Below the pieces are notes generated by a model. It was not told the DNA's origin. It made no database searches and worked only from the letters and a program-made list of their open reading frames with translations. Shown piece by piece: positions 34,071 to 39,487 of a stretch of 39,487 bases of DNA. Position 1 is the stretch's first letter. Every line of letters begins with the position of its first letter. Both the position numbers and the translations under genes were made by a program. The DNA lies in the NCBI GenBank assembly GCA_040753075.1, contig JBFMHA010000026.1, positions 1-39,487 on the forward strand, written 5' to 3'. This stretch comes from UBA6814 sp040753075. Lineage in GTDB: Bacteria; Desulfobacterota; Desulfovibrionia; Desulfovibrionales; Desulfovibrionaceae.

Positions 34071-34124
34071 AGGGCCGCAGGCTCCGCCCGGGCTCGCCCG
34101 GAGAGCGTGCGGCCCTTTTCTTTT
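34071..34124 (+). terminator. Rho-independent terminator of rpmE
   Basis: Outer stem AGGGCCGCA (34071-34079) pairs with TGCGGCCCT (34108-34116), with further GC pairing inside, followed by TTTTCTTTT. It lies 26 bp beyond the rpmE stop. Confidence 0.92.
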
Positions 34125-34151
34125 ACCTTTCGCGCACTATATCATTATCCA

Positions 34152-35147
34152 ATGAACAACATCGCCGGAATCTTTGGCCGACTCGGCCCCTTCCTGGCCC
34201 GCCTGATGGCCCAGGCCCCCGCGACCGTGGGCGGCCAGGCGGTCATGGAAGGGGTCATGATCCGCGACCGCGAACGGCTGGCCATCGCCGTGCGCAAGCC
34301 GGACGGCTCCATTCTCCTGGAGTTGCGGCCCTGGTTCACCCTGACCCGCTGGAGCTGGCTGCGCAAGCCCTTCGTGCGCGGGTTTCCGGTGCTCATGGAG
34401 ACCCTGGTCAACGGGGTCAAGGCCCTGAACTTCTCGGCCGAGGTGGCGGGCGAGGCCCCGGCCGGAGAGGGGGGCGAGGCCGGAGTCGGGGAGATCAAGC
34501 CCTGGCACCTGGTCCTGACCCTGGCCGCGGCCATCGGCCTGGCCTTGTTCCTGTTCGTGGTCCTGCCCCACCTTATGGCCCTGGGCCTGGGCGTCCTGGG
34601 GTGGAGCGGGGATACCGACTCCCTGTCCTTCCACGTCTGGGACGGGGTGTTCAAGATGGCGGTGTTCCTGGGCTATCTGGGGGCGGTGTCCCTGGTGCCG
34701 GACATCCGCCGGGTGTTCCAGTACCACGGGGCCGAGCACAAGGCCATCTGGGCCTACGAGCAGGGGGGGGAGCTCACCCCGGAGGGGGCACGGAGCTACA
34801 GCCGGCTGCACCCGCGTTGCGGCACCGCGTTCCTGCTCTTCGTGCTGACCATCTCCATCCTGCTGCACGCGGTGCTCATCCCCGGCCTGACCGCGCTCTG
34901 GGCCCCGTCCGGCGCGGCGTTGCGCCAGACCTACATCGTGGCCGTCAAGTTCCTGCTCATGATCCCGGTCAGCGCCCTGGCCTACGAACTCATCCGCTAC
35001 GCCGGCCGCAAGACCGAAACCTTGCTCTGCCGGATCCTGTGCTGGCCCGGGCTGCTCATGCAGCGCCTGACAACCTTTGAACCCGACGACTCTCAACTGG
35101 AAGTGGCCATCGTCGCCCTCAAGGGCGCGACAGCCGACCGGAAATGA
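34152..35147 (+). CDS. DUF1385 integral membrane protein (YqhQ-like)
   Basis: This 331-residue protein has the family's two conserved features: the N-terminal VGGQAVMEGVMIRDRERLAI and the core YHGAEHKAIWAYEQG followed by SRLHPRCGTAFLLFV. Four to five hydrophobic segments (for example LVLTLAAAIGLALFLFVVLP) place it in the inner membrane. Function is unknown, although the histidines and cysteine of the core suggest metal binding. The ATG at 34152 has no ribosome-binding site and follows an AT-rich TATATCATTATCC, so the message may be nearly leaderless; an ATG at 34188 is an alternative. Its stop overlaps the prfA start (ATGA). It is widely found next to rpmE and prfA. Confidence 0.9.
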   Translation: MNNIAGIFGRLGPFLARLMAQAPATVGGQAVMEGVMIRDRERLAIAVRKPDGSILLELRPWFTLTRWSWLRKPFVRGFPVLMETLVNGVKALNFSAEVAGEAPAGEGGEAGVGEIKPWHLVLTLAAAIGLALFLFVVLPHLMALGLGVLGWSGDTDSLSFHVWDGVFKMAVFLGYLGAVSLVPDIRRVFQYHGAEHKAIWAYEQGGELTPEGARSYSRLHPRCGTAFLLFVLTISILLHAVLIPGLTALWAPSGAALRQTYIVAVKFLLMIPVSALAYELIRYAGRKTETLLCRILCWPGLLMQRLTTFEPDDSQLEVAIVALKGATADRK

Positions 35148-36223
35148 CCATGTTCGCCAAGCTGGAATCCATCGAGCGCAAGTACGAGGACCTGGAGAAG
35201 CAGCTCTCTTCTCCGGAAGTATTCGACGACCAGGAACGCTACCGCAAGCTCACCAAGGCCCACGCCGACCTGGGCGAGGTGGTGGCTGCGTTCCGGGAAT
35301 ACCGGGCCGCCGAGCAGGCCCGCTCTGACAACGAGGAGTTGCTCGCGGACAGCGACAAGGACATCCGCGAACTGGCCCGGGCCGAGCTGGACGAGATCAA
35401 GGTCCGGCTCCCCGAGTTGGAGGAGCGGCTGCGCATCCTGCTCCTGCCCAAGGACCCCCTGGACGAGAAGAACGTCATCCTCGAAGTGCGGGCGGGCACC
35501 GGCGGGGAGGAGGCGGCCCTGTTCGCGGCCGAGCTTTTCCGCACCTACCTGCGCTTTGCCGAGGCCAAGGGCTGGCGGGTGGAGATGCTCTCCGAGTCCG
35601 AGAGCGCCACCGGCGGGCTCAAGGAAGTGGTGGCCTCCATCGCCGGGGACCGGGTCTACTCCCGCCTCAAGTTCGAGTCCGGCGCCCACCGGGTGCAGCG
35701 GGTCCCGGCCACCGAGTCCCAGGGCCGCATCCACACCTCGGCGGTCACCGTGGCCATCCTGCCCGAGGCCGAGGAGGTGGACGTGCACATCGCGCCCGAG
35801 GACCTGCGCATCGACGTGTACCGGTCCTCGGGGCCGGGAGGCCAGAGCGTGAACACCACCGACTCGGCCATCCGGGTCACCCACCTCCCCACGGGTCTGG
35901 TGGTCACCTGCCAGGACGAGAAGTCCCAGCACAAGAACAAGGCCAAGGCCCTCAAGGTGCTGCGCGCCCGCCTGCTCCAGGCGGAGCAGGACAAGCAGCA
36001 CGCGGAGCAGGCCGCGGCGCGCAAGGCCCAGGTGGGCAGCGGCGACCGTTCCGAGCGCATCCGCACCTACAACTTCCCCCAGAGCCGGGTCACCGACCAC
36101 CGCATCGGCCTGACCCTCTACCGCCTGGAGGAGGTCATGCAGGGCGACCTGGACGAGGTCATCGACGCCCTGGTGGCCCACTACCAGGCCGAGGCCCTGA
36201 AGCAGCAGGCCGACGAGGCGTGA
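35144..36223 (+). CDS. prfA: Peptide chain release factor 1
   Basis: RF1 ends translation at UAA and UAG. This 359-residue protein has the usual length. The codon-recognition tripeptide is PAT (VPATESQGRIHTS), the RF1 type, and the catalytic GGQ lies near residue 232 in SSGPGGQSVNTTDSA. The N-terminal coiled domain precedes these, and RTYNFPQSRVTDHR is the conserved closing motif. It may start at the first ATG (35144, overlapping the DUF1385 stop) or two codons later. Its partner modification enzyme follows immediately with a GTGA overlap, so the three genes DUF1385-prfA-prmC are translationally coupled. Confidence 0.97.
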   Translation: MTMFAKLESIERKYEDLEKQLSSPEVFDDQERYRKLTKAHADLGEVVAAFREYRAAEQARSDNEELLADSDKDIRELARAELDEIKVRLPELEERLRILLLPKDPLDEKNVILEVRAGTGGEEAALFAAELFRTYLRFAEAKGWRVEMLSESESATGGLKEVVASIAGDRVYSRLKFESGAHRVQRVPATESQGRIHTSAVTVAILPEAEEVDVHIAPEDLRIDVYRSSGPGGQSVNTTDSAIRVTHLPTGLVVTCQDEKSQHKNKAKALKVLRARLLQAEQDKQHAEQAAARKAQVGSGDRSERIRTYNFPQSRVTDHRIGLTLYRLEEVMQGDLDEVIDALVAHYQAEALKQQADEA

Positions 36224-37083
36224 GCCAGCCCACGGTCCGGGACATCCTGCAGAAGAGCACGGCCTTCCTGGCCGAGCGGGGAGTGGACTCCCCGGCGCTC
36301 TCGGCCCAGCTTCTGTTGGGCAAGGCCCTGGGTCTCTCCCGCCTGGATCTCCTCCTGCAGAGCGACCGTCCCCTGGACGAGGCCGAGCTGGCCGCGGCCC
36401 GGGAGCTGGTGCGCCGCCGCGGCCGCGGCGAGCCCGCGGCCTACATCCTGGGCGAAAAGGAATTCTTCGGCCTGGCCTTTGCCGTGACTCCCGCGACCCT
36501 CATCCCCCGGCCCGAGACCGAGCATATTGTTGAAGAGGCCGAGGCCCGCTTTGCCCGCGACGCCGAGCTTGCCTTTGCCGACCTGGGCACGGGCGGCGGC
36601 TGCCTGGCCGTGACCCTGGCCGTGCGGTTCCCGCAGTCCCGGGGCCTGGCCGTGGACCTCTCGGCCGAGGCCCTGGCCGTGGCCCGGGGTAACGCCGCCC
36701 GGCACGGGGTGGGGGAGCGGCTGCGTTTCCTGGAGGGCGACTTTACTGATCTGGCCGGCCTGGGCGTTGCTCCGGCCAGCCTGGACCTCGTCGTAGCCAA
36801 TCCGCCCTATGTTTCCGAGGCCGAGTACGCTGCGGTCTCGCCCGAGGTGCGCGATTTCGAGCCGCGCACCGCCCTGGTCCCCGGTCCGAGCGGGCTGGAG
36901 GCCATCGCCGCCCTGGCCCCGGGGGTGCGGGCGGCGCTCCGGGACGGGGGGTGGCTGCTCCTGGAGATGGGCTGGACCCAGGCCGCTGCGGTGCGCGGGA
37001 TCCTTTCCGGTGCGGGCTTTGCCGAGGTGCTGGTGCGCAAGGACCTCGCCGGCCGCGACCGGCTGGCCGCGGCCCGGGCCTGA
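36220..37083 (+). CDS. prmC: Release factor glutamine methyltransferase PrmC (HemK)
   Basis: PrmC methylates the glutamine of the GGQ motif in release factors, using S-adenosylmethionine. This 287-residue protein has the N-terminal helical RF-binding domain, the SAM loop FADLGTGGGCLAVTLAV (near residue 120) and the catalytic NPPY in VVANPPYVSEAEY. The GTG start at 36220 overlaps the prfA stop, keeping enzyme and substrate coexpressed. The length is normal. There is no terminator directly behind it; the next gene lies 704 bp away. Confidence 0.95.
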   Translation: MSQPTVRDILQKSTAFLAERGVDSPALSAQLLLGKALGLSRLDLLLQSDRPLDEAELAAARELVRRRGRGEPAAYILGEKEFFGLAFAVTPATLIPRPETEHIVEEAEARFARDAELAFADLGTGGGCLAVTLAVRFPQSRGLAVDLSAEALAVARGNAARHGVGERLRFLEGDFTDLAGLGVAPASLDLVVANPPYVSEAEYAAVSPEVRDFEPRTALVPGPSGLEAIAALAPGVRAALRDGGWLLLEMGWTQAAAVRGILSGAGFAEVLVRKDLAGRDRLAAARA

Positions 37084-37324
37084 GGCATGCGCCAGGCGCG
37101 CAATCCTTGTTCACGAATCTGAACGCATCACCGCACGTTGGCGTGCAAGGCGCATGACTGTGTGAGCACAGGCAGCGTGGACCGCATGGCAGCGTGGAGC
37201 GCAGGCCGTGTGGGCGCTCAGCTGTGCGAGACCTCCGCCGCAGCGGCGGGCGGGAGACTGGCCGTCGCCACCGCGGCGCCCCCCCAATGCGAGCAATCCC
37301 CCTGGCGACGGCAAGAAAGCGCCA

Positions 37325-37519
37325 GCCGGGCGACAGGCTAGAACCTGGCCGGCTCATCCGCAAAAAACCTTGGTAGCTTGAAAGCTAAGCTTCTTGCGAA
37401 GCCCACGGGAAAAACGCAAGCCGGACTGCGGACCAGAGCCTGGCCGGCCCATCAGCAAAAAATCCTTTGTTTTTTTTGAAAAGAACGCCCGCCGGGCGAC
37501 AGGCCAAAGCCTGGCCGGC
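37325..37519. repeat. Three 29-nt inverted-repeat modules
   Basis: Modules at 37325-37353, 37420-37448 and 37491-37519 each begin GCCGG and end CCGGC with 19 nt between; two also pair CAGG with CCTG inside. The first two are followed by the shared tail CATC(C/A)GCAAAAAA and all are preceded by an A-rich stretch ending in CGCNA-like sequence. Spacing is 66 and 42 nt, so they are not a CRISPR. They look like a REP-type extragenic element. Confidence 0.75.
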
Positions 37520-37658
37520 CGCGGGAGGAGGGGATGGACGGGAATGCGGTTCCCACGGCCGGCCGTTGGCCTTGGGCGAACGCGGGGTCGGGGGTGCGTT
37601 CGCCATCCCTCCGCACCGGCAGGGGTGACCGGCTTTGCGCAGAGGGAGTGTATCCAAT

Positions 37659-37730
37659 ACCACACGGCGTGTGGTTTTGAAAACAAAAATTGCGTCTTGC
37701 CCGAAGAAAAATATTGTTTAATTTCAATAT
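37659..37730 (+). promoter_or_regulatory. AT-rich palindromic control region of lpxC
   Basis: ACCACAC-GGC-GTGTGGT (37659-37675) is a perfect 7-bp inverted repeat followed by TTTT, so it may be an operator or a weak terminator. ATATTG-TTTAATTT-CAATAT (37711-37730) is a perfect 6-bp inverted repeat whose TTG-N8-CAA core matches CRP/FNR-family geometry. A possible promoter is TTGCGT (37690-37695), 16 bp, TATTGT (37712-37717), overlapping the second palindrome. Confidence 0.45.
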
Positions 37731-37787
37731 GTTGTTCTCGATCCGCCCGCGGTACGCTTTTTGCTGAACAGGCGTTCGGAGGGGATA

Positions 37788-38708
37788 ATGCACCAAAAGA
37801 CCATCCGCAAGCCCGTGCAGTGCTCGGGCATTGGCCTACATTCCGGCCGCAAGGTCGAACTCACGCTCTCGCCCGCGGCCCCGGACACCGGCATCGTGTT
37901 CGCGGTGCGCCACGGCGAGGACTGGCGGCACATCGCACCCGGCCCGAACAACGTCTGCGACACCGGCCTGGCCACCACCCTGACCGACGGCGCCGCCAAG
38001 GTCTCCACCGTGGAGCACCTGCTGGCCGCCATCCGCGGCCTGGGCCTGGACAACGTCTCCATCCGGGTTTCCGGGGCCGAGGTGCCCATCATGGACGGCA
38101 GCGCGGCCTCCTTCGTGTTCCTGCTGCGCTCTGCCGGCATGGTGGAGCAGCCCGCCCCGCGCCGCTTCCTCCGGCTCACCCGGCCCATGGCCCTGGAGCG
38201 CGACGGCAAGTCCGTGCGGGCCACCCCGTACGACGGCTTCGCCGTGGACTGCGCCATCGACTTCAAGCACCCCCTCATCGGCCGCCAGGACATGAGCCTG
38301 GACATCACCCCGGACAGCTTCGTGCGCCGGCTGGCCAAGGCCCGCACCTTCGGCTTCCTGCGCGACGTGGAGCGCCTGCAGCGCGCCGGCCTGGCCCTGG
38401 GCGGCTCCCTGGACAACGCCGTGGTCCTGGACGAGTACGGAGTGGTCAACCCCGAGGGCCTGCGCTTCAAGGACGAGTTCGTGCGCCACAAGGTCCTGGA
38501 CTTCGTGGGCGACATGGCCGTGGCTCCGCTGCCCATCCTGGGGCGCTTCGAGATCAACTGCTCAGGCCATGCCCTGAACAACGAGTTCCTGCGGTTCCTC
38601 GTGGACAACGCCGCCACCTGCCTGGAGACCGTGTCCGCGCCGGGCCGGGCCGCGGAGCGCCAGGCCCCGGCCGCTGCCGGGGTGGGCGAGGCCGCCTTGG
38701 CCTCCTGA
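37788..38708 (+). CDS. lpxC: UDP-3-O-acyl-N-acetylglucosamine deacetylase LpxC
   Basis: LpxC catalyses the first committed step of lipid A synthesis in the cytoplasm, using zinc. This 306-residue protein shows the active-site pair Glu-His in STVEHLLAAIRGL (residues 76-77), the second histidine and the aspartate in HKVLDFVGDMAV, and the catalytic histidine in SGHALNNEFLRF. Substrate-binding features such as CSGIGLHSG at the start are intact. The ATG at 37788 is preceded by GGAGGGG; an in-frame upstream start at 37761 adds unconserved residues. It has its own control region and a strong terminator, so it is probably monocistronic. Its presence shows a lipopolysaccharide-bearing outer membrane. 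Confidence 0.96.
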   Translation: MHQKTIRKPVQCSGIGLHSGRKVELTLSPAAPDTGIVFAVRHGEDWRHIAPGPNNVCDTGLATTLTDGAAKVSTVEHLLAAIRGLGLDNVSIRVSGAEVPIMDGSAASFVFLLRSAGMVEQPAPRRFLRLTRPMALERDGKSVRATPYDGFAVDCAIDFKHPLIGRQDMSLDITPDSFVRRLAKARTFGFLRDVERLQRAGLALGGSLDNAVVLDEYGVVNPEGLRFKDEFVRHKVLDFVGDMAVAPLPILGRFEINCSGHALNNEFLRFLVDNAATCLETVSAPGRAAERQAPAAAGVGEAALAS

Positions 38709-38750
38709 AAAAACCGGTTGACTTTGCCGGCCTCCGGCCGTAGACAGTCC

Positions 38751-38784
38751 CCCGCCCCGCGCCGCAAGGCCGGGGCGGGTTTTT
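38751..38784 (+). terminator. Rho-independent terminator of lpxC
   Basis: CCCGCCCCG (38751-38759) pairs with CGGGGCGGG (38771-38779); inside, GCC-GCAA-GGC closes on a GNRA tetraloop, and TTTTT follows. A TTGACT-17 bp-TAGACA pair just upstream (38718-38746) would start transcripts inside the hairpin and is probably fortuitous. Confidence 0.95.
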
Positions 38785-38807
38785 GTCGGCGACGGGCGTC
38801 GGCGCAA

Positions 38808-38865
38808 GGAAATTTGACAACAGGGGCATTTGCCCCTTGCAATTTCCCCCGGCGCGGGGTATATG
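38808..38865 (+). promoter_or_regulatory. Promoter of the tRNA-tuf operon with palindrome
   Basis: TTGCAA (38837-38842) and TATATG (38860-38865) are 17 bp apart, putting the start of transcription a few bases ahead of the first tRNA. Immediately upstream is GGGGCA-TT-TGCCCC (38823-38836), itself inside wider arms GGAAATT (38808) and AATTTCC (38841). A second -35-like TTGACA is at 38814. The palindrome could be an operator. Confidence 0.6.
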
Positions 38866-38877
38866 CCCCGCTCTGCT

Positions 38878-38953
38878 GCTGGCGTAGCTCAATCGGTAGA
38901 GCCGCTGATTTGTAATCAGCAGGTTGCGGGTTCGAGTCCCATCGCCAGCTCCA
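38878..38953 (+). tRNA. tRNA-Thr (anticodon TGT)
   Basis: Acceptor stem GCTGGCG/CGCCAGC, anticodon stem GCTGA/TCAGC with loop TTTGTAA (anticodon TGT at 38911-38913), T arm GTTCGAG, and encoded CCA (38951-38953). It reads ACA and related Thr codons. First tRNA of the operon. Confidence 0.97.
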
Positions 38954-38961
38954 GACGGCTT

Positions 38962-39047
38962 GGAGGGGTTCCCGAGTGGCCAAAGGGAACAGACTGTAAA
39001 TCTGTCGGCGTAAGCCTTCGGAGGTTCAAATCCTCCCCCCTCCACCA
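38962..39047 (+). tRNA. tRNA-Tyr (anticodon GTA)
   Basis: An 86-nt class II tRNA with acceptor stem GGAGGGG/CCCCTCC, anticodon stem ACAGA/TCTGT with loop CTGTAAA (anticodon GTA), a long variable arm and encoded CCA. Confidence 0.97.
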
Positions 39048-39117
39048 CATACTGGACGTGATAAGCTGCAGGAGACGCGCCGCAAGGGCGGCGGTCGCAG
39101 GGACTGCAGGAATGTGC

Positions 39118-39194
39118 GCGGGAATAGCTCAATTGGCTAGAGCATCAGCCTTCCAAGCTGAGGGTTGCGGGTTCGAGTCCCGTTTCCCGCTCCA
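39118..39194 (+). tRNA. tRNA-Gly (anticodon TCC)
   Basis: Acceptor stem GCGGGAA/TTCCCGC, anticodon stem TCAGC/GCTGA with loop CTTCCAA (anticodon TCC), T arm GTTCGAG and encoded CCA. The 70-bp spacer before it holds nothing recognisable. Confidence 0.97.
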
Positions 39195-39230
39195 CGCCAG
39201 CACATCCTGACCCCACCTGCACTTGGCAAA

Positions 39231-39306
39231 GCCCACGTAGCTCAGTAGGTAGAGCACATCCTTGGTAAGGATGAGGTCATCGGTTCAATTCCGATCGTGG
39301 GCTCCA
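39231..39306 (+). tRNA. tRNA-Thr (anticodon GGT)
   Basis: Acceptor stem GCCCACG/CGTGGGC, anticodon stem CATCC/GGATG with loop TTGGTAA (anticodon GGT), T arm GTTCAAT and encoded CCA. It reads ACC/ACU. It lies 58 bp ahead of tuf. Confidence 0.97.
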
Positions 39307-39364
39307 TCTTTCCGGCGTCGATAGACAAAAAGAAGAACCGTTTACGTCAACGGGGGTAAGCGCA

Positions 39365-39487
39365 ATGGGCAAGGCCAAATTCGAGCGGACCAAGCCGCAC
39401 GTCAACATCGGCACCATCGGTCACATCGACCACGGCAAGACCACGCTGACCGCGGCCATCACCAAGGTGCTGGCCTCCCAGGGCAAG
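39365..39487 (+). CDS. tuf: Elongation factor Tu, N-terminal part (cut by window end)
   Basis: Only the first 41 codons are present. They read MGKAKFERTKPHVNIGTIG and then the P-loop GHIDHGKTTL, the G1 motif of EF-Tu, which carries aminoacyl-tRNA to the ribosome. A GGGGGTAAG ribosome-binding site precedes the ATG. It follows four tRNA genes with no terminator between, so it is likely cotranscribed with them, as in E. coli tufB. Confidence 0.96.
   Translation, partial: MGKAKFERTKPHVNIGTIGHIDHGKTTLTAAITKVLASQGK

Larger units (their letters stand above)
37084..37787. other. Long intergenic region between prmC and lpxC
   Basis: No convincing gene is seen in these 704 bp; open frames here have repeats and odd composition. 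From left to right it holds: a GC-rich stretch with the direct repeat GGCAGCGTGGA at 37171 and 37188; a hairpin CTGGCG/CGCCAG (37302-37325); three 29-nt inverted-repeat modules (37325-37519); a T run at 37468-37478; and from about 37650 an AT-rich, palindromic region leading into lpxC. Some of it could encode a structured RNA, but nothing matches a family I know. Confidence 0.7.

Noticed and set aside
37325..37519. CRISPR array
   Set aside because: Only three units, spacers of 66 and 42 nt that partly resemble one another, and no cas genes in the window.
37394..37790. Open frames in the prmC-lpxC gap
   Set aside because: They read through the repeat modules in several frames with no ribosome-binding site, and the longest runs into lpxC out of frame.
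38718..38746. TTGACT-17 bp-TAGACA as a tRNA promoter
   Set aside because: Transcripts would begin inside the lpxC terminator hairpin; the pair at 38837-38865 is better placed.
38554..39132. Open frame opposite the tRNA-Thr and tRNA-Tyr genes
   Set aside because: It is the familiar false protein that results from reading tRNA genes backwards.

Overview
The window is GC-rich bacterial chromosome, most likely from a sulfate reducer of the Desulfovibrionales (Desulfobacterota). The support is the order rpmE - DUF1385 - prfA - prmC - lpxC - tRNA(Thr, Tyr, Gly, Thr) - tuf at the right end, the NAD-linked class 1B dihydroorotate dehydrogenase pair pyrK-pyrD, and a giant class I adenylate cyclase. 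The lineage is inferred from gene content and order, not from a database search.

Left part (1-11.5 kb): a U32-family protein is transcribed leftward and diverges from pyrK-pyrD and an HtrA-like secreted protease. Convergent to these is a leftward group: gpmA, a 1296-residue class I adenylate cyclase carrying alpha-helical and pentapeptide repeats, mutY with a C-terminal Nudix domain, and an unrecognised 317-residue protein.

Middle (11.6-33.6 kb): this is the accessory core. Twelve tightly packed, often overlapping leftward genes (28064 down to 11626) encode a Wzx/Wzy-type exopolysaccharide pathway: a short Wza-like export protein, an SH3b/beta-barrel outer membrane protein, a chain-length determinant, a CpsD/Wzc-like ATPase with altered catalytic motifs, an ExeA-like AAA ATPase, a secreted double beta-helix protein, a Wzy-like polymerase, three GT4 glycosyltransferases, a flippase and an initiating sugar-phosphate transferase. 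The front half resembles exosortase-associated EPS loci, but no exosortase is present. Divergently, from a 273-bp AT-richer spacer, runs a very large RTX protein made mostly of GGxGxDxLx repeats, followed by a zinc-ribbon methyltransferase. A plausible reading is that polysaccharide and calcium-binding RTX protein together form a secreted matrix. The RTX gene holds a 100-N assembly gap flanked by identical 95-bp sequences, so its true length is uncertain.

Right part (33.8-39.5 kb): housekeeping genes for translation (rpmE, prfA, prmC, four tRNAs, start of tuf) and lipid A synthesis (lpxC). A 704-bp gap between prmC and lpxC contains three 29-nt inverted-repeat modules and an AT-rich palindromic regulatory region.
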